Source of the DNA: Pseudomonas soli
Lineage (GTDB): Bacteria > Pseudomonadota > Gammaproteobacteria > Pseudomonadales > Pseudomonadaceae
Assembly (NCBI RefSeq): GCF_900110655.1
Contig: NZ_FOEQ01000001.1
Location: 347,152 to 411,151 of the forward strand
Length of the DNA: 64,000 nucleotides
Direction: 5' to 3'
Below the pieces are notes generated by a model that made no database searches, was not told the origin of the DNA, and saw only the letters and a program-made list of their open reading frames with translations. Positions 49,238 through 58,222 of this stretch are shown here, in pieces (position 1 is the first letter of the stretch; every line of letters starts with the position of its first letter). The position numbers and the translations under genes were made by a program.

Positions 49238-49603
49238 TCAGCCGAGCAGGATCACGCCCCAGACCAGCGCGACCATGCTCATGGCCACCAGTTGAGCGGC
49301 GCTGCCCATGTCCTTGGCGTTCTTGGACAGCGGATGACGGTCAAGAGAGATGCGGTCAATGGCCGCCTCAACCGCCGAATTGAGCAACTCGACGATCAGC
49401 CCCAGCAAGCATACAGCGATCAGGATCGCCCGTTCGGCACGGCTCACCGGCAGCCAAAAGGCTGTGGGGATCAACAACACGTTGACCAGAACCAGCTGGC
49501 GGAACGCGGCTTCACCCTTGAACGCGGCGCGCAGGCCGTCCAGCGAGTAGCCGGCGGCATTGAAGATACGTTTGAGGCCGGTCTGGCCCTTGAATGGCGA
49601 CAT
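49238..49603 (-). CDS. dgkA: Diacylglycerol kinase DgkA
   Basis: 121 residues, three TM helices, with the active-site segment VELLNSAVEAAIDRIS and AKDMGSAAQLVA. It recycles diacylglycerol to phosphatidic acid in the inner membrane. Convergent with finR (3 bases apart) and 77 bases after the ErdR-like gene, as PA3603/PA3604. Confidence 0.95.
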   Translation of the reverse strand: MSPFKGQTGLKRIFNAAGYSLDGLRAAFKGEAAFRQLVLVNVLLIPTAFWLPVSRAERAILIAVCLLGLIVELLNSAVEAAIDRISLDRHPLSKNAKDMGSAAQLVAMSMVALVWGVILLG

Positions 49604-49680
49604 GTGTGTCAGTCACTTCACCGAAAAAAGGCCAGCAGGCTAGTTCAACCGCAGTCAAAAAAGCGTGAAGGCGCAGGGAT

Positions 49681-50331
49681 TTAGCTGGCCGAAACCGATT
49701 CAAGTTGTTGCAACAACAGCGCGGCCTGGGTCCGGGTGCGCACGCCGAGCTTGCGGAAGATCGCCGTGACGTGGGCCTTGATGGTCGCCTCCGACACACT
49801 CAGCTCATAGGCAATCTGCTTGTTCAGCAAGCCTTCACAGACCATGGTCAGCACGCGGAACTGCTGCGGGGTGAGGCTGGCCAGACCTTCGCTGGCGGCT
49901 TTGGCCTCGGCAGACACATCGACCTTCTCGAACGCCTGCGGCGGCCACCAGACATCGCCGTCGAGCACATTGCGCACGGCTTCCTGGATCTTGCTCAGCT
50001 CGCTGGACTTGGGGATGAAACCGCTGGCGCCGAATTCGCGGGACTTTACCACGACCGCCGCCTCTTCCTGCGCCGAAACCATCACCACCGGGATCTGCGG
50101 GTATTGGCCACGCAGCAGCACCAGCCCGGAGAAACCATAGGCACCGGGCATGTTCAAGTCCAGCAGGACCAAGTCCCAGTCGGCTTTTTCAGTCAGGCTG
50201 GTTTCCAGTTCGGCGATGCTCGCCACCTCGACCAAGCGCACATCCGGGCCCAGGCCGAGGGTAACGGCCTGGCGCAGTGCGCTGCGAAACAGCGGGTGGT
50301 CATCGGCAATCAGGATTTCGTATGTGGCCAT
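49681..50331 (-). CDS. erdR: LuxR/NarL-family response regulator, ErdR-like
   Basis: 216 residues. Receiver (1-120; DDHPLF, Asp in LVLLDLNMPG, Lys in GFIPKSS) plus a C-terminal LuxR helix-turn-helix (LTPQQFRVLTMVCEGLLNKQ, then ELSVSEATIKAHVTAIFRKL). Next to dgkA it matches PA3604/ErdR, linked to ethanol and acetate metabolism. No cognate kinase is adjacent. ATG 50331, weak RBS. Confidence 0.85.
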   Translation of the reverse strand: MATYEILIADDHPLFRSALRQAVTLGLGPDVRLVEVASIAELETSLTEKADWDLVLLDLNMPGAYGFSGLVLLRGQYPQIPVVMVSAQEEAAVVVKSREFGASGFIPKSSELSKIQEAVRNVLDGDVWWPPQAFEKVDVSAEAKAASEGLASLTPQQFRVLTMVCEGLLNKQIAYELSVSEATIKAHVTAIFRKLGVRTRTQAALLLQQLESVSAS

Positions 50332-50588
50332 CGATCTAGGGATCCTGTTCTGTACCAGGCGCAGGGGGTACGGGAGACGCCTGGCGGGCAACTCATGGCG
50401 CGAACGGCAGGGCCGCCGGCCGGGATGGCACGGCGAAGTCCGGGGTAACAGCAGCTTCGTCGTGCCCGAAGCGGCGCCAAGGATGCCGAGCACGCCCCGG
50501 GTGGTCAAGCCAATTGCCCGGTCGTCCCCGCCTACCCTGGCTGCCAGCCCCGACAGTATGTACCAATCCGCCGCGCCTGCCCCTTGGA
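50332..50588. other. Intergenic region between the DTW gene and erdR-like gene
   Basis: 257 GC-rich bases on the way from the DTW gene to the regulator. It probably holds the regulator promoter. I see no hairpin with a T-run, no RNA gene and no repeat. Confidence 0.4.
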
Positions 50589-51299
50589 CTATAGGAAGGT
50601 ATGCAAACGCTGGTGAACCTCGTCCTGCTCATCCAGCGCCAGGCGCCGCTTGCCGCTGAGGTAGTGCAGGCTGAACACATCCAGGTAGGCATCCAGGGCC
50701 TGTGAGGCCTGGCTGTCGCCGGCCAGCTCAAGACACATGGCGGCGACTTCGGCGGTACAGAAGTGATCGTCACGCTTGGAGCGGCGCAGGCGGTAGCGCG
50801 ACATCTGCTCGGCCTGCAGGCTCAACACCGGGAAACGGTCGAGGTAGGGGCTCTTGCGGAACATCTTGCGCGCCTCGGTCCAGGTGGCGTCGAGCAGGAT
50901 GAACAGCGGGCGCTTGCCCGGTTCACGCACCACCTCGCTGACCACACGGTCCTCTTTGACGAACTCGCCGGGGAAGACGATGTAAGGCTGCCAGCGCGGA
51001 TCGTCCAGCAACGCCAGCAGGCCTTCGTCCACCGAAGTACGCAGCCAGCCGAAGGCTGAAGTGTCCTCGATCACGTCGGCAATCAGCCAACCCGTGTTGG
51101 TCGGCTTCAGTGGCTCGGTGTCATGCATCAGCAGGCACATGCCGGCGTCTGCCGGCACCCGCGGTTTCCACGCGCACAGGCAGTGCGTGGCGATCACCCG
51201 GCAATCCGGGCAGCGCTCGGCTCGCGAGCCGCGGGCGACAAAGGGTTTGATGCTGCGCGCCAGGCGCTCGGCGCGCAGCCGCGCTACCGCGTGGCTCAT
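50589..51299 (-). CDS. DTW-domain tRNA-uridine aminocarboxypropyltransferase (TapT-like)
   Basis: 236 residues. N-terminal zinc-binding cysteines (CPDCRVIATHCLC), the family motifs LMHDTEPLKPTNTG and FILLDATWTEARKM, the latter giving the DTW name. E. coli TapT (YfiP) makes acp3U47 in tRNA from SAM. Start ATG 51299 chosen by family; longer frame not supported. Exact tRNA targets unknown. Confidence 0.87.
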   Translation of the reverse strand: MSHAVARLRAERLARSIKPFVARGSRAERCPDCRVIATHCLCAWKPRVPADAGMCLLMHDTEPLKPTNTGWLIADVIEDTSAFGWLRTSVDEGLLALLDDPRWQPYIVFPGEFVKEDRVVSEVVREPGKRPLFILLDATWTEARKMFRKSPYLDRFPVLSLQAEQMSRYRLRRSKRDDHFCTAEVAAMCLELAGDSQASQALDAYLDVFSLHYLSGKRRLALDEQDEVHQRLHTFL

Positions 51300-51513
51300 G
51301 GCTGCAGGCCTTGGCAGGAAGATGGAATGGGCACGACGACGACTCGGTAAAAACAAAATGCGAGTCTACCAGAGCGTACGTCATTTGCCGTGCAGCCCCT
51401 ACGGCCGCTCCTTTATAATCAGCGGCTCAGGCGGCCGGGGAACCCCAGCAGTTTCATGGAACGCCGCCCGCCGGCGCAGGTCAAAGCGCCAGTCATCGAA
51501 CCAGGAGAGATTC

Positions 51514-51933
51514 ATGCTGCGTCTTATCGTCCCGACCCTGAGCCTGTTGCTCGCCCTGCCCCTGGCCGCCCAGGCTGCTTCCAAGCAGGAATACGAGCTG
51601 ACCCAGATGCTGCAGAAGGTCGCCAAGGAAAGCAGCATCGGTACCCCGCGGGCCATCAACGAAGACATCCTCGATCAGGGTTATACCGTCGAAGGCAAGG
51701 CGCTGGTCAATCACCTGAGCGTGCGCCAGGAGCATGCGCAGAGAATGCAGGCCAACCCAGCGCAGGTGCGCAGCCAGCTGGGTGACAGCGTGTGCCGTAA
51801 CAATGGTTACCGCCAGTTGATGTCCAAGGGCGCCGTGATGGTCTACCGTTTCACCGTGTACAAGACCAACCAACCGGTCATGGACCAGGCGTTCGACGCT
51901 GCCAGCTGCGCAGCTGGCAACAAGAAAAAGTGA
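51514..51933 (+). CDS. Secreted quorum-sensing-regulated virulence factor family protein (PA3611-like)
   Basis: 139 residues. Signal peptide 1-21 (ends AQAA). The mature part includes QEYELTQMLQKVAKESSIGT and two cysteines (SVCRNNGYR, AASCAAG) that may pair. It resembles PA3611 of P. aeruginosa, whose structure is known but whose role is not clear. AGGAGAG lies 6 bases before the ATG. Confidence 0.85.
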   Translation: MLRLIVPTLSLLLALPLAAQAASKQEYELTQMLQKVAKESSIGTPRAINEDILDQGYTVEGKALVNHLSVRQEHAQRMQANPAQVRSQLGDSVCRNNGYRQLMSKGAVMVYRFTVYKTNQPVMDQAFDAASCAAGNKKK

Positions 51934-51934
51934 T

Positions 51935-52159
51935 TCAGGCACCCTGATCGCTGCCTCTGGCGCGCCGCTGCTCATCATCGGCGCGCAACTCCGCCAACAG
52001 TGCCAGCAGGTAAGGCGAGTGCCCCTCGCCCCCCTGCAGCCGACGCAAGCACTCCCCCTCCAGGCTCAGGTGATGAACCTTCGCCTCGCGCTCGAGCAAC
52101 TGCAACAGTTGCCCGTCCACCTCGATCACCAGCCGGTGCATACCGCCACCTCGCTGCAT
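51935..52159 (-). CDS. Small conserved-type protein of unknown function
   Basis: 74 residues from the ATG at 52159 (GGAGG upstream), or 68 from the ATG at 52141 (GAGG upstream). RLVIEVDGQLLQLLEREAKV is a beta strand then helix, like the N-terminus of ribbon-helix-helix or antitoxin proteins, but no family is certain. It is convergent with the PA3611-like gene, one base apart. Both starts have plausible RBSs, which supports a real gene. Confidence 0.6.
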   Translation of the reverse strand: MQRGGGMHRLVIEVDGQLLQLLEREAKVHHLSLEGECLRRLQGGEGHSPYLLALLAELRADDEQRRARGSDQGA

Positions 52160-52445
52160 CACTCTTCCGCCTCCAGTTAACCAAAGCGCTGCCATCATCG
52201 GATCCAGTCTGACAGGCGGTATTGCACGCCTGTGGCGGCACGAGTGCGCCCCAGCGTCTAGATTGATAACGAGTACCCATAACAACGACAACGCGATGGA
52301 ACTGCCACTGCAACAATGGCCTTGAAGGCCTACTGCAACGCTCGGGGGGCACACTCGAGCCACAGCAGCCAGCGACACACGCAGTGTCGCGGCCGGGACC
52401 TGCCATCGACCCGGTCAGAGGTTTTGCTGCAGAAGGAGACGTTGA
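52160..52445. other. Intergenic region upstream of the LOG-family gene
   Basis: 286 bases between divergent genes. An AT-rich stretch at 52255-52300 is the likely promoter region of the LOG gene. No RNA or repeat seen. Confidence 0.4.
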
Positions 52446-53564
52446 ATGCCTTACCAATCGAACGAGCTGCTGTTCAACCATTTCAGGGACCACGGCATCG
52501 ACCTGAGCAAAATCGACGAGCAACTGCAACTGGTTGCCCCGAACAGCCCCAACCTGCCGCTGTACCGCGACATGCTGCTGACCGTGCTGCGCATGGCCCA
52601 CGACGACCGCAACCGCTGGAACGCCAAGATCACCCTGCAGGCCCTGCGTGAACTCGACCATTCGTTCCGCACTCTCGAGCATTACAAGGGGCGACGCAAA
52701 GTTACCGTGTTCGGCTCGGCACGAACGCCGTTGGAGCACCCCATGTATGCGCTGGCTCGGGAGCTCGGCGCAACGCTGGCACGTTCCGACCTGATGGTGA
52801 TCACCGGCGCCGGAGGCGGCATCATGGCCGCCGCCCACGAAGGCGCCGGCAGCGATCACAGCCTGGGTTTCAACATCACCTTGCCCTTCGAGCAACATGC
52901 CAATGCCACCGTCAATGGCACCGACAAGCTGCTGCCGTTCCATTTCTTCTTCATTCGCAAGCTGTTCTTCGTCAAGGAGGCCGATGCGCTGGTGCTCTGC
53001 CCGGGAGGCTTCGGCACCCTTGATGAGGCGCTGGAAGTGCTGACCCTGATCCAGACCGGCAAGAGCCCGCTGGTTCCGGTGGTGCTGCTCGACTCGCCCG
53101 GCGGTAGTTTCTGGCAGGACGCCCTGGCCTTCATCAGCCGCCAGCTGGAAGAAAACCGCTACATCCTGCCCAGCGACCTCAAACTGGTGCGCCTGGTGCA
53201 CAGTGCCGACGAGGCGGTGGAGGAAATCAACCAGTTCTACAGCAATTACCACTCCAGCCGATGGTTGAAGAACCAGTTCGTCATCCGCATGCATCACCCC
53301 TTGAGCGAGGCCGCGCTGCATGACGTGGAGGAAGGTTTTGCCGACCTGCGCCTGAGCGGCAGGTATCACCAGCAGCCTGACAGTGGCGCGGAGCATGAAG
53401 AAGGCAACTTCAGCCACCTGACACGCCTGACCTTCGCCTTCAACGGCCGTGACCAGGGTCGCCTGCGCGAACTGGTGGACTTCATCAACCTGTCGGAGAA
53501 CTGGGCCAAACCCCAGCCAATGCACACCACCCAACGAGCGCGTGAGGCCTTGCGAGTGAACTGA
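52446..53564 (+). CDS. LOG family (lysine decarboxylase-like) Rossmann protein
   Basis: 372 residues. The nucleotide-fold core (about 80-260) carries the family motifs GGGIMAAAHEGA and PGGFGTLDEA. Plant LOG enzymes release cytokinin from its ribotide; in bacteria related proteins are AMP or other nucleotide glycosidases. The N-terminal 75 residues and C-terminal 110 are extra to the minimal LOG. GGAG lies before the ATG at 52446. Often found next to recX in pseudomonads. Substrate unknown. Confidence 0.85.
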   Translation: MPYQSNELLFNHFRDHGIDLSKIDEQLQLVAPNSPNLPLYRDMLLTVLRMAHDDRNRWNAKITLQALRELDHSFRTLEHYKGRRKVTVFGSARTPLEHPMYALARELGATLARSDLMVITGAGGGIMAAAHEGAGSDHSLGFNITLPFEQHANATVNGTDKLLPFHFFFIRKLFFVKEADALVLCPGGFGTLDEALEVLTLIQTGKSPLVPVVLLDSPGGSFWQDALAFISRQLEENRYILPSDLKLVRLVHSADEAVEEINQFYSNYHSSRWLKNQFVIRMHHPLSEAALHDVEEGFADLRLSGRYHQQPDSGAEHEEGNFSHLTRLTFAFNGRDQGRLRELVDFINLSENWAKPQPMHTTQRAREALRVN

Positions 53565-53571
53565 ACGCAAA

Positions 53572-53617
53572 ATGGCCCACATGGCTGGCCCCGGTCGGGG
53601 TCAGCCATGTGGGCCAT
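53572..53617. terminator. Long perfect-type hairpin between the LOG gene and recX
   Basis: ATGGCCCACATGGCTG pairs with CAGCCATGTGGGCCAT, extended by CCCC/GGGG, giving about 20 bp. No clear T-tract follows on either side. It lies between convergent stop codons and probably acts for both. Confidence 0.7.
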
Positions 53618-53633
53618 CAATGCTGGTCACGCT

Positions 53634-54104
53634 TCAATAATCGTCAAGATCGCGCCCGCTAAGCAGCCGGCCGATCATTTCCATGGAAAACCCACGGTAG
53701 GCAAGAAAGCGCGTTTGCTGTGCGCGGCTGCGTGGTTCATGGGGAAGTTGCCCCGAGAACTTGCGCTGCCACACCTCTTTCAACCGCAACGCCCAGTCCA
53801 CTTCGCTGTCACGCAGTGCCTGGTCGATATCGCCACGGTCCAGACCTCGCTGACCAAGCTCCTCACGGATACGCCCAGGGCCATAGCCTGAGCCGGAACG
53901 ATAGCGTATGAAGCTTTCAAGGTAGCGGGCCTCGCTGAGGAGCCCCTCCTCGGCAAGCCGATCGAGCGCAGGCTCGATCAACTCATCGGTAGCACCGCGT
54001 TGACGCAACTTGCGGGTCAGCTCCACGCGACCATGCTCGCGGCGTGCGAGCAGGTCCATGGCTGTCCGCCGAACGGCGACGGGGGTGTCGAGTACGACAG
54101 ACAT
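53634..54104 (-). CDS. recX: Recombination regulator RecX
   Basis: 156 residues. Helical repeats with [23 protein letters not shown] sequence (here [20 protein letters not shown]) and [15 protein letters not shown]. It binds and limits RecA filaments. It begins 9 bases after recA, so it is co-induced with it. Confidence 0.95.
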   Translation of the reverse strand: MSVVLDTPVAVRRTAMDLLARREHGRVELTRKLRQRGATDELIEPALDRLAEEGLLSEARYLESFIRYRSGSGYGPGRIREELGQRGLDRGDIDQALRDSEVDWALRLKEVWQRKFSGQLPHEPRSRAQQTRFLAYRGFSMEMIGRLLSGRDLDDY

Positions 54105-54113
54105 GGAGGCAGA

Positions 54114-55190
54114 TCAATAACCGGCGTCGGCGTCAGCCAGATCATCGGCATCGGCTTCGGCAGCACCGGCCTTGGCGGCCGCTGCTGCAGCGGCGGCGGC
54201 ACCGGCGGTCAGCAGCTTGTCGCGAATCTGCTTCTCGATCTCGCTACCAATGGCCGGGTTCTCTTGCAGGTACTTGGCGGCGTTGGCCTTGCCCTGACCG
54301 ATCTTGTTTCCCTGGTAGCTGTACCAGGCACCGGATTTTTCAACCAAGCCCTGGGAAACACCCAGGTCGATGATTTCGCCGTTGCGGTAAATACCCTTGC
54401 CGTAGAGAATCTGGAACTCGGCCTGGCGGAACGGCGGCGAGACCTTGTTCTTGACGATCTTGACGCGGGTTTCGCTACCAACCACCTCATCACCTTCCTT
54501 GACCGCGCCGGTACGGCGAATGTCCAGGCGCACGGAGGCGTAGAACTTCAGGGCGTTACCGCCGGTGGTGGTTTCCGGGCTACCGAACATCACGCCGATC
54601 TTCATACGGATCTGGTTGATGAAGATGACCAGGCAGTTGGCGTTCTTGATGTTACCGGTGATCTTGCGCAGCGCCTGGGACATCAGGCGGGCCTGCAGGC
54701 CGACGTGCATGTCGCCCATCTCGCCTTCGATCTCGGCCTTGGGCACCAGCGCGGCCACGGAGTCGACGATGATCACGTCGACGGCGTTGGAGCGCACCAG
54801 CATGTCGGTGATTTCCAGGGCCTGCTCGCCGGTGTCCGGCTGCGAGACCAACAGGTCGTCGACGTTGACACCCAGCTTGCCGGCGTACTCAGGATCCAGG
54901 GCGTGCTCGGCGTCGACGAAGGCGCAGGTGGCGCCGTTCTTCTGGGCTTCGGCGATGACCGACAGGGTCAGCGTGGTTTTACCCGAAGACTCCGGGCCGT
55001 AGATCTCGACGATACGGCCTTTCGGCAGGCCACCAATGCCCAGGGCGATGTCCAGGCCCAGGGAACCGGTGGAGATGGCGGGGATCGCTTGGCGCTCGTG
55101 GTCGCCCATGCGCATGACCGCGCCTTTGCCGAATTGGCGTTCGATCTGACCCAGGGCCGCAGCCAAGGCGCGCTTCTTGTTGTCGTCCAT
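54114..55190 (-). CDS. recA: Recombinase RecA
   Basis: 358 residues. Walker A GPESSGKT, catalytic Glu in [11 protein letters not shown]1/L2 DNA loops ([26 protein letters not shown]). C-terminal tail is Ala-rich then acidic ([13 protein letters not shown]). ATG 55190 after GAGG. Upstream LexA box. Inducer of SOS and, in pseudomonads, needed for pyocin expression. Confidence 0.98.
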   Translation of the reverse strand: MDDNKKRALAAALGQIERQFGKGAVMRMGDHERQAIPAISTGSLGLDIALGIGGLPKGRIVEIYGPESSGKTTLTLSVIAEAQKNGATCAFVDAEHALDPEYAGKLGVNVDDLLVSQPDTGEQALEITDMLVRSNAVDVIIVDSVAALVPKAEIEGEMGDMHVGLQARLMSQALRKITGNIKNANCLVIFINQIRMKIGVMFGSPETTTGGNALKFYASVRLDIRRTGAVKEGDEVVGSETRVKIVKNKVSPPFRQAEFQILYGKGIYRNGEIIDLGVSQGLVEKSGAWYSYQGNKIGQGKANAAKYLQENPAIGSEIEKQIRDKLLTAGAAAAAAAAAKAGAAEADADDLADADAGY

Positions 55191-55233
55191 TGAAATCCTC
55201 ACGTGTTCGACGTGGCCCTGACGGCCGGAATAA

Positions 55234-55249
55234 CTGTATAAGTAGCCAG
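55234..55249 (-). promoter_or_regulatory. LexA (SOS) box of recA
   Basis: On the coding strand CTGGCTACTTATACAG, one mismatch from CTGT-N8-ACAG. It lies 44-59 bases before the start codon. Confidence 0.75.
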
Positions 55250-55294
55250 TATTATTCCACAGGGATTCGTTTCCGCAAACCCCCGTCGGGCGAA

Positions 55295-55777
55295 TTACTC
55301 CGCGCCAAGCTGTAACAAGCCGTCTAACGCGGCGATCACCGTCTGTCGCCGCACCGCTTCGCGGTCACCGTCGAAGTGGCGCCGCTCGCTGCTCACGTGG
55401 TCGCCGTCGGCCCAGGCCAGCCACACCGTGCCCACCGGCTTGGCCGCTGAACCGCCGTCGGGGCCGGCCACGCCGCTGACCGCGACCGCAAAGCGCGCGC
55501 CGCTGGCAGCCCGGGCGCCGCGTACCATGGCCTCGACCACCTCCTGGCTGACCGCGCCCACCTCGGCGAACAACGCTTCGGGTACATCTAGCTGGCGGGT
55601 TTTCTGGGCATTCGAGTAGGTGACGTAGCCGGCCTCGAACCAGGCCGAACTGCCGGGGATACGGGTGATGGCCTCGGCGATGCCGCCACCGGTGCAGGAC
55701 TCGGCGGTGGTCACCTGGGCATTGAAGCGCCGCAGGTGTTCACCCAGGCGGGTGGAGAGAACAGTGATCGGGTCCAT
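55295..55777 (-). CDS. Nicotinamide-nucleotide amidase PncC (CinA C-terminal domain family)
   Basis: 160 residues, the stand-alone CinA C-terminal domain. [17 protein letters not shown] and [23 protein letters not shown] are its signatures. It deamidates NMN to nicotinic acid mononucleotide. Often called cinA in Pseudomonas and lying between recA and the tailocin locus. Confidence 0.93.
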   Translation of the reverse strand: MDPITVLSTRLGEHLRRFNAQVTTAESCTGGGIAEAITRIPGSSAWFEAGYVTYSNAQKTRQLDVPEALFAEVGAVSQEVVEAMVRGARAASGARFAVAVSGVAGPDGGSAAKPVGTVWLAWADGDHVSSERRHFDGDREAVRRQTVIAALDGLLQLGAE

Positions 55778-55836
55778 GGTGGGCTCCTGGCAAGACTGCG
55801 CCCTACCCTACCACTCCCGCCCCTTCTGGCAAGCGC

Positions 55837-56337
55837 TCAGGGGGCCAGTGCACGGATATACGCCTGACACGCCCGCAAGGCGATCAGTCCACGGTCGCCC
55901 TCGTCGGTGATGGCGACAATTCGTCGAGCATGCGCCGGGTCAAGTCGGGCGCGTACGGGGCCATGATCCACGCCGCCGGCGCCGGTGGCGGCAGGCACTG
56001 GGGCACAGGTGGTGTCGCGCTCGACCAGGACCGACAGGCGCAGATCGGCAGTAGCAAGGCGGTCACGCAGGCGAGCCTGAGCGTGCTGGGCATCGGTCAA
56101 CTCCTGGAAATGTTTCGCTTCATTGTCGTGCAGGCGTTGTTCGAGGCCCTGGCGCTGCTCGCGCTCGGCCAGCAGCATGCCGTGCAGCGCCTCGGCCTGG
56201 TCCAGGCGCTGCTGCACCAGAGCTTGTTCCTGTGTGGCCAGCTGGCGACCAAGGCGCCAGCCCTGCGCCTGCCAGGCCACGGCAGCAGACAACACCATCA
56301 GCCCGATGCACACCGCCAGTTGCAGGCGGCTCAGCAC
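55837..56337 (-). CDS. Rz-like spanin, inner-membrane subunit
   Basis: 166 residues from a GTG at 56337 with GGGAGG 4 bases upstream. An N-terminal TM helix (about 6-26) is followed by a long periplasmic coiled coil with repeated Gln/Glu/Arg. Together with Rz1 it would fuse inner and outer membranes in the last step of lysis. It overlaps the endolysin stop by 7 bases and encloses the Rz1 frame. Sequence similarity among Rz proteins is weak; the call rests on topology and position. Confidence 0.8.
   Translation of the reverse strand: MLSRLQLAVCIGLMVLSAAVAWQAQGWRLGRQLATQEQALVQQRLDQAEALHGMLLAEREQRQGLEQRLHDNEAKHFQELTDAQHAQARLRDRLATADLRLSVLVERDTTCAPVPAATGAGGVDHGPVRARLDPAHARRIVAITDEGDRGLIALRACQAYIRALAP
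55884..56093 (-). CDS. Nested Rz1-like outer-membrane spanin lipoprotein
   Basis: 69 residues in a different frame inside the Rz gene. The hydrophobic leader LACVTALLLPICACRS gives a lipobox-like ICAC (Cys20). The mature part is Pro-rich, with PQCLPPPAPAAWIM, which closely parallels the QCVKPPPPPAWIM of lambda Rz1. A nested Rz1 is the normal arrangement. ATG at 56093. Confidence 0.78.
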   Translation of the reverse strand: MPSTLRLACVTALLLPICACRSWSSATPPVPQCLPPPAPAAWIMAPYAPDLTRRMLDELSPSPTRATVD

Positions 56338-56882
56338 AACACCTCCCGCGCCCGCGCCCACAGTTCGAGGCGTTCGGACAAACCGTTCAGGCCGCCATTG
56401 ATATGCCGGGTGATGCGGTTGAACTCACCCTGGTCGGCCAGGGCGTTGAGCCCACGCGAGTGCCAGAACCAGGCCGCCGATTCGCAGGCCCAGCGCGGCT
56501 GCTCGAGCATCTGCGGTTGCGCCAGTAGGCGCTCGTCACCGAACAACGCACGGCTACAGGCCTGGTAGTTGTTACGCCCGGTCACCTGGATCAGGCCACG
56601 GCCACAGTAGCGCTGGCCATCGCCGTCAGCTTCGGGCGTATTGCCCAGGCGCAGGGCCAGGATGCCGGTGTCGTAGCGGGCCAGGTACTTGTCGTTGCCC
56701 AGCTCTTTCACATAGCGCAATTGGCCGGACTCATGGCCGACCTGGGCCAGGAACGCGGCAATGCGCTTAGGGTGGTCGATCTCCCAGTTGGCCATGGCCG
56801 TGTTCAGCGCCGGCAAGAAAGTGGCGACGCGCGCGCCGGCAAGTGGGTAGATCTGCTTGAGTTGCTGTTCAGTGAGCGGCAT
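56331..56882 (-). CDS. GH19-family endolysin
   Basis: 183 residues. Chitinase-19-type lysozyme: RIAAFLAQVGHESGQLRYVK carries the catalytic Glu, then YCGRGLIQVTGRNNY. It degrades peptidoglycan to release particles. Start ATG 56882 with GGAG about 10 bases before; an ATG at 56897 is possible. It matches the PA0629 position in the R-pyocin cluster. Confidence 0.9.
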   Translation of the reverse strand: MPLTEQQLKQIYPLAGARVATFLPALNTAMANWEIDHPKRIAAFLAQVGHESGQLRYVKELGNDKYLARYDTGILALRLGNTPEADGDGQRYCGRGLIQVTGRNNYQACSRALFGDERLLAQPQMLEQPRWACESAAWFWHSRGLNALADQGEFNRITRHINGGLNGLSERLELWARAREVLC

Positions 56883-57078
56883 CGGCGCATTCTCCATTGC
56901 GATCGGATCGAACGGCAGCCAATGCCGCCAGTGGCTCGCTCATGGGCGATGGCTCGAAGCGCGCGGCTTTCACATGATTCAAGGTACGGCAGCGGCCGCA
57001 CTTGATCTGGAGCTCGGAAACCGGGGTGATGCGGGCCAGCAGCTTGCGGCACTGGCCACAGCGAAGGTCGATGAACAT
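56869..57078 (-). CDS. com: Com-like zinc-finger protein (Mu Com family)
   Basis: 69 residues. Two CxxC pairs, CGQC (7-10) and CGRC (27-30), then SELQIKCGRC and RTLNHVKAARFEPSP, as in Mu Com, which frees translation of the mom gene by binding its mRNA. No mom gene is in the window. ATG 57078; its stop overlaps the endolysin start. Found in several Pseudomonas tail clusters. Confidence 0.75.
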   Translation of the reverse strand: MFIDLRCGQCRKLLARITPVSELQIKCGRCRTLNHVKAARFEPSPMSEPLAALAAVRSDRNGECADAAH

Positions 57079-57171
57079 ATGACGGTGATCCTGAAGCGCG
57101 ATTGAGTAGCAAGAAGCGACTATAGGAAGCGCGTTTGCCCGCAGGCACCGGGAAACCGTCTCCACCACGCC

Positions 57172-58206
57172 TCAGGCATTGAGCGTCCCCACCCGCCTGG
57201 GCGCGGAGCCCTTGGCCCTGGCCTTGCCCTGGCGCCCACCATTGCATTGCACGGTGGTGCGCCAGCCACTGCTGGTGAACACCTGCTCGACCGACTCGAT
57301 CAGGTAAAGGCCATCGAGCCCGGCGAGGAAGCCTTGGACATCGATGGCGCGCTCGGCGAACAGGTCGGTGCGCCCAGGCATGTCGAGGCGCACGCTGGCA
57401 GTGTCGCGGTTGAAGCTGGCCAGGCGGGCACGGGCGGCCTGTTCCGCCGCCGCCCGGTTGGGGTACAGGTGACGGTCGGTGTAGACCGGCTGCAGGCCGT
57501 CGGGGGCATCGCCATTGACCAGCTCCACCGCCTGCAGGCGCCCGCTGGCGCTGTCCTGGTGGCGGGTCCTGACGGCCTTGTGGGTGCTCTTGTCGGCCAG
57601 GCGGAACTGCCACTGGCTGACCTGGTTGCGTGTAATGCCCACCACGTCCAGCGGCTTGCCGCTGGCGCTATGTCCACCCTGGCGCGGCAGCACCAGCAGC
57701 TGCCCATTGGCGAGCTTGGCGGTGCAGTCGTGCAGGCGCGCCAGGCGGGTGACAAAGTTGAAGTCCGACTCGCTGTACTGGTCGATCCGCGGCACCTGCA
57801 CGGCCACCGGGCACACCGCCTGCCAACCGTTGCGGGCACCGATCTCGGCGACGATGCCCTGCAGCGTCGTATTCTCCCAACTGCCGCTGCGGATGGTCTT
57901 GCCGCTGCCACGCAGGTCGCTGGCCTTGCCGCGGATCACCAGGGTGTCTGGCGGGCCCGACAGCTCGACCTCATCGACGGTGTAGCGACCCAGGCGGCTC
58001 AAAGGCTGGCCGGCGTAGCCCAGGTGCACCTCCAGCAGCGCGCCCCTGGCCGGCAGCGCCACGTTGCCGTCACGGGCATCGATGCGCAGTTCGAATTCGT
58101 CCGACTCGAGGCCAGGTTTATCAGTGGTGCGCAGCAGCAGCAGACGGTCGTTGATCAGGTTGGTGATGTCATTGCCGTCGGCGGTGATACGGAATTGGGG
58201 TTGCAC
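57172..58206 (-). CDS. Phage late control / tail protein D (baseplate hub)
   Basis: 344 residues, P2 gpD family: ITADGNDITNLINDRLL at the start, FLVTRLARLHDCTAKLANG-like core (here FVTRLARLHDCTAKLANGQ). It forms the hub beneath the tube. Start GTG 58206. Same order as PA0628. Confidence 0.9.
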   Translation of the reverse strand: MQPQFRITADGNDITNLINDRLLLLRTTDKPGLESDEFELRIDARDGNVALPARGALLEVHLGYAGQPLSRLGRYTVDEVELSGPPDTLVIRGKASDLRGSGKTIRSGSWENTTLQGIVAEIGARNGWQAVCPVAVQVPRIDQYSESDFNFVTRLARLHDCTAKLANGQLLVLPRQGGHSASGKPLDVVGITRNQVSQWQFRLADKSTHKAVRTRHQDSASGRLQAVELVNGDAPDGLQPVYTDRHLYPNRAAAEQAARARLASFNRDTASVRLDMPGRTDLFAERAIDVQGFLAGLDGLYLIESVEQVFTSSGWRTTVQCNGGRQGKARAKGSAPRRVGTLNA

Positions 58207-58222
58207 GATTGAGGCTCCGATG

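Noticed and set aside
53607..53891. 94-codon plus-strand ORF across the hairpin and recX
   Set aside because: Antisense to recX, no RBS, no similarity.
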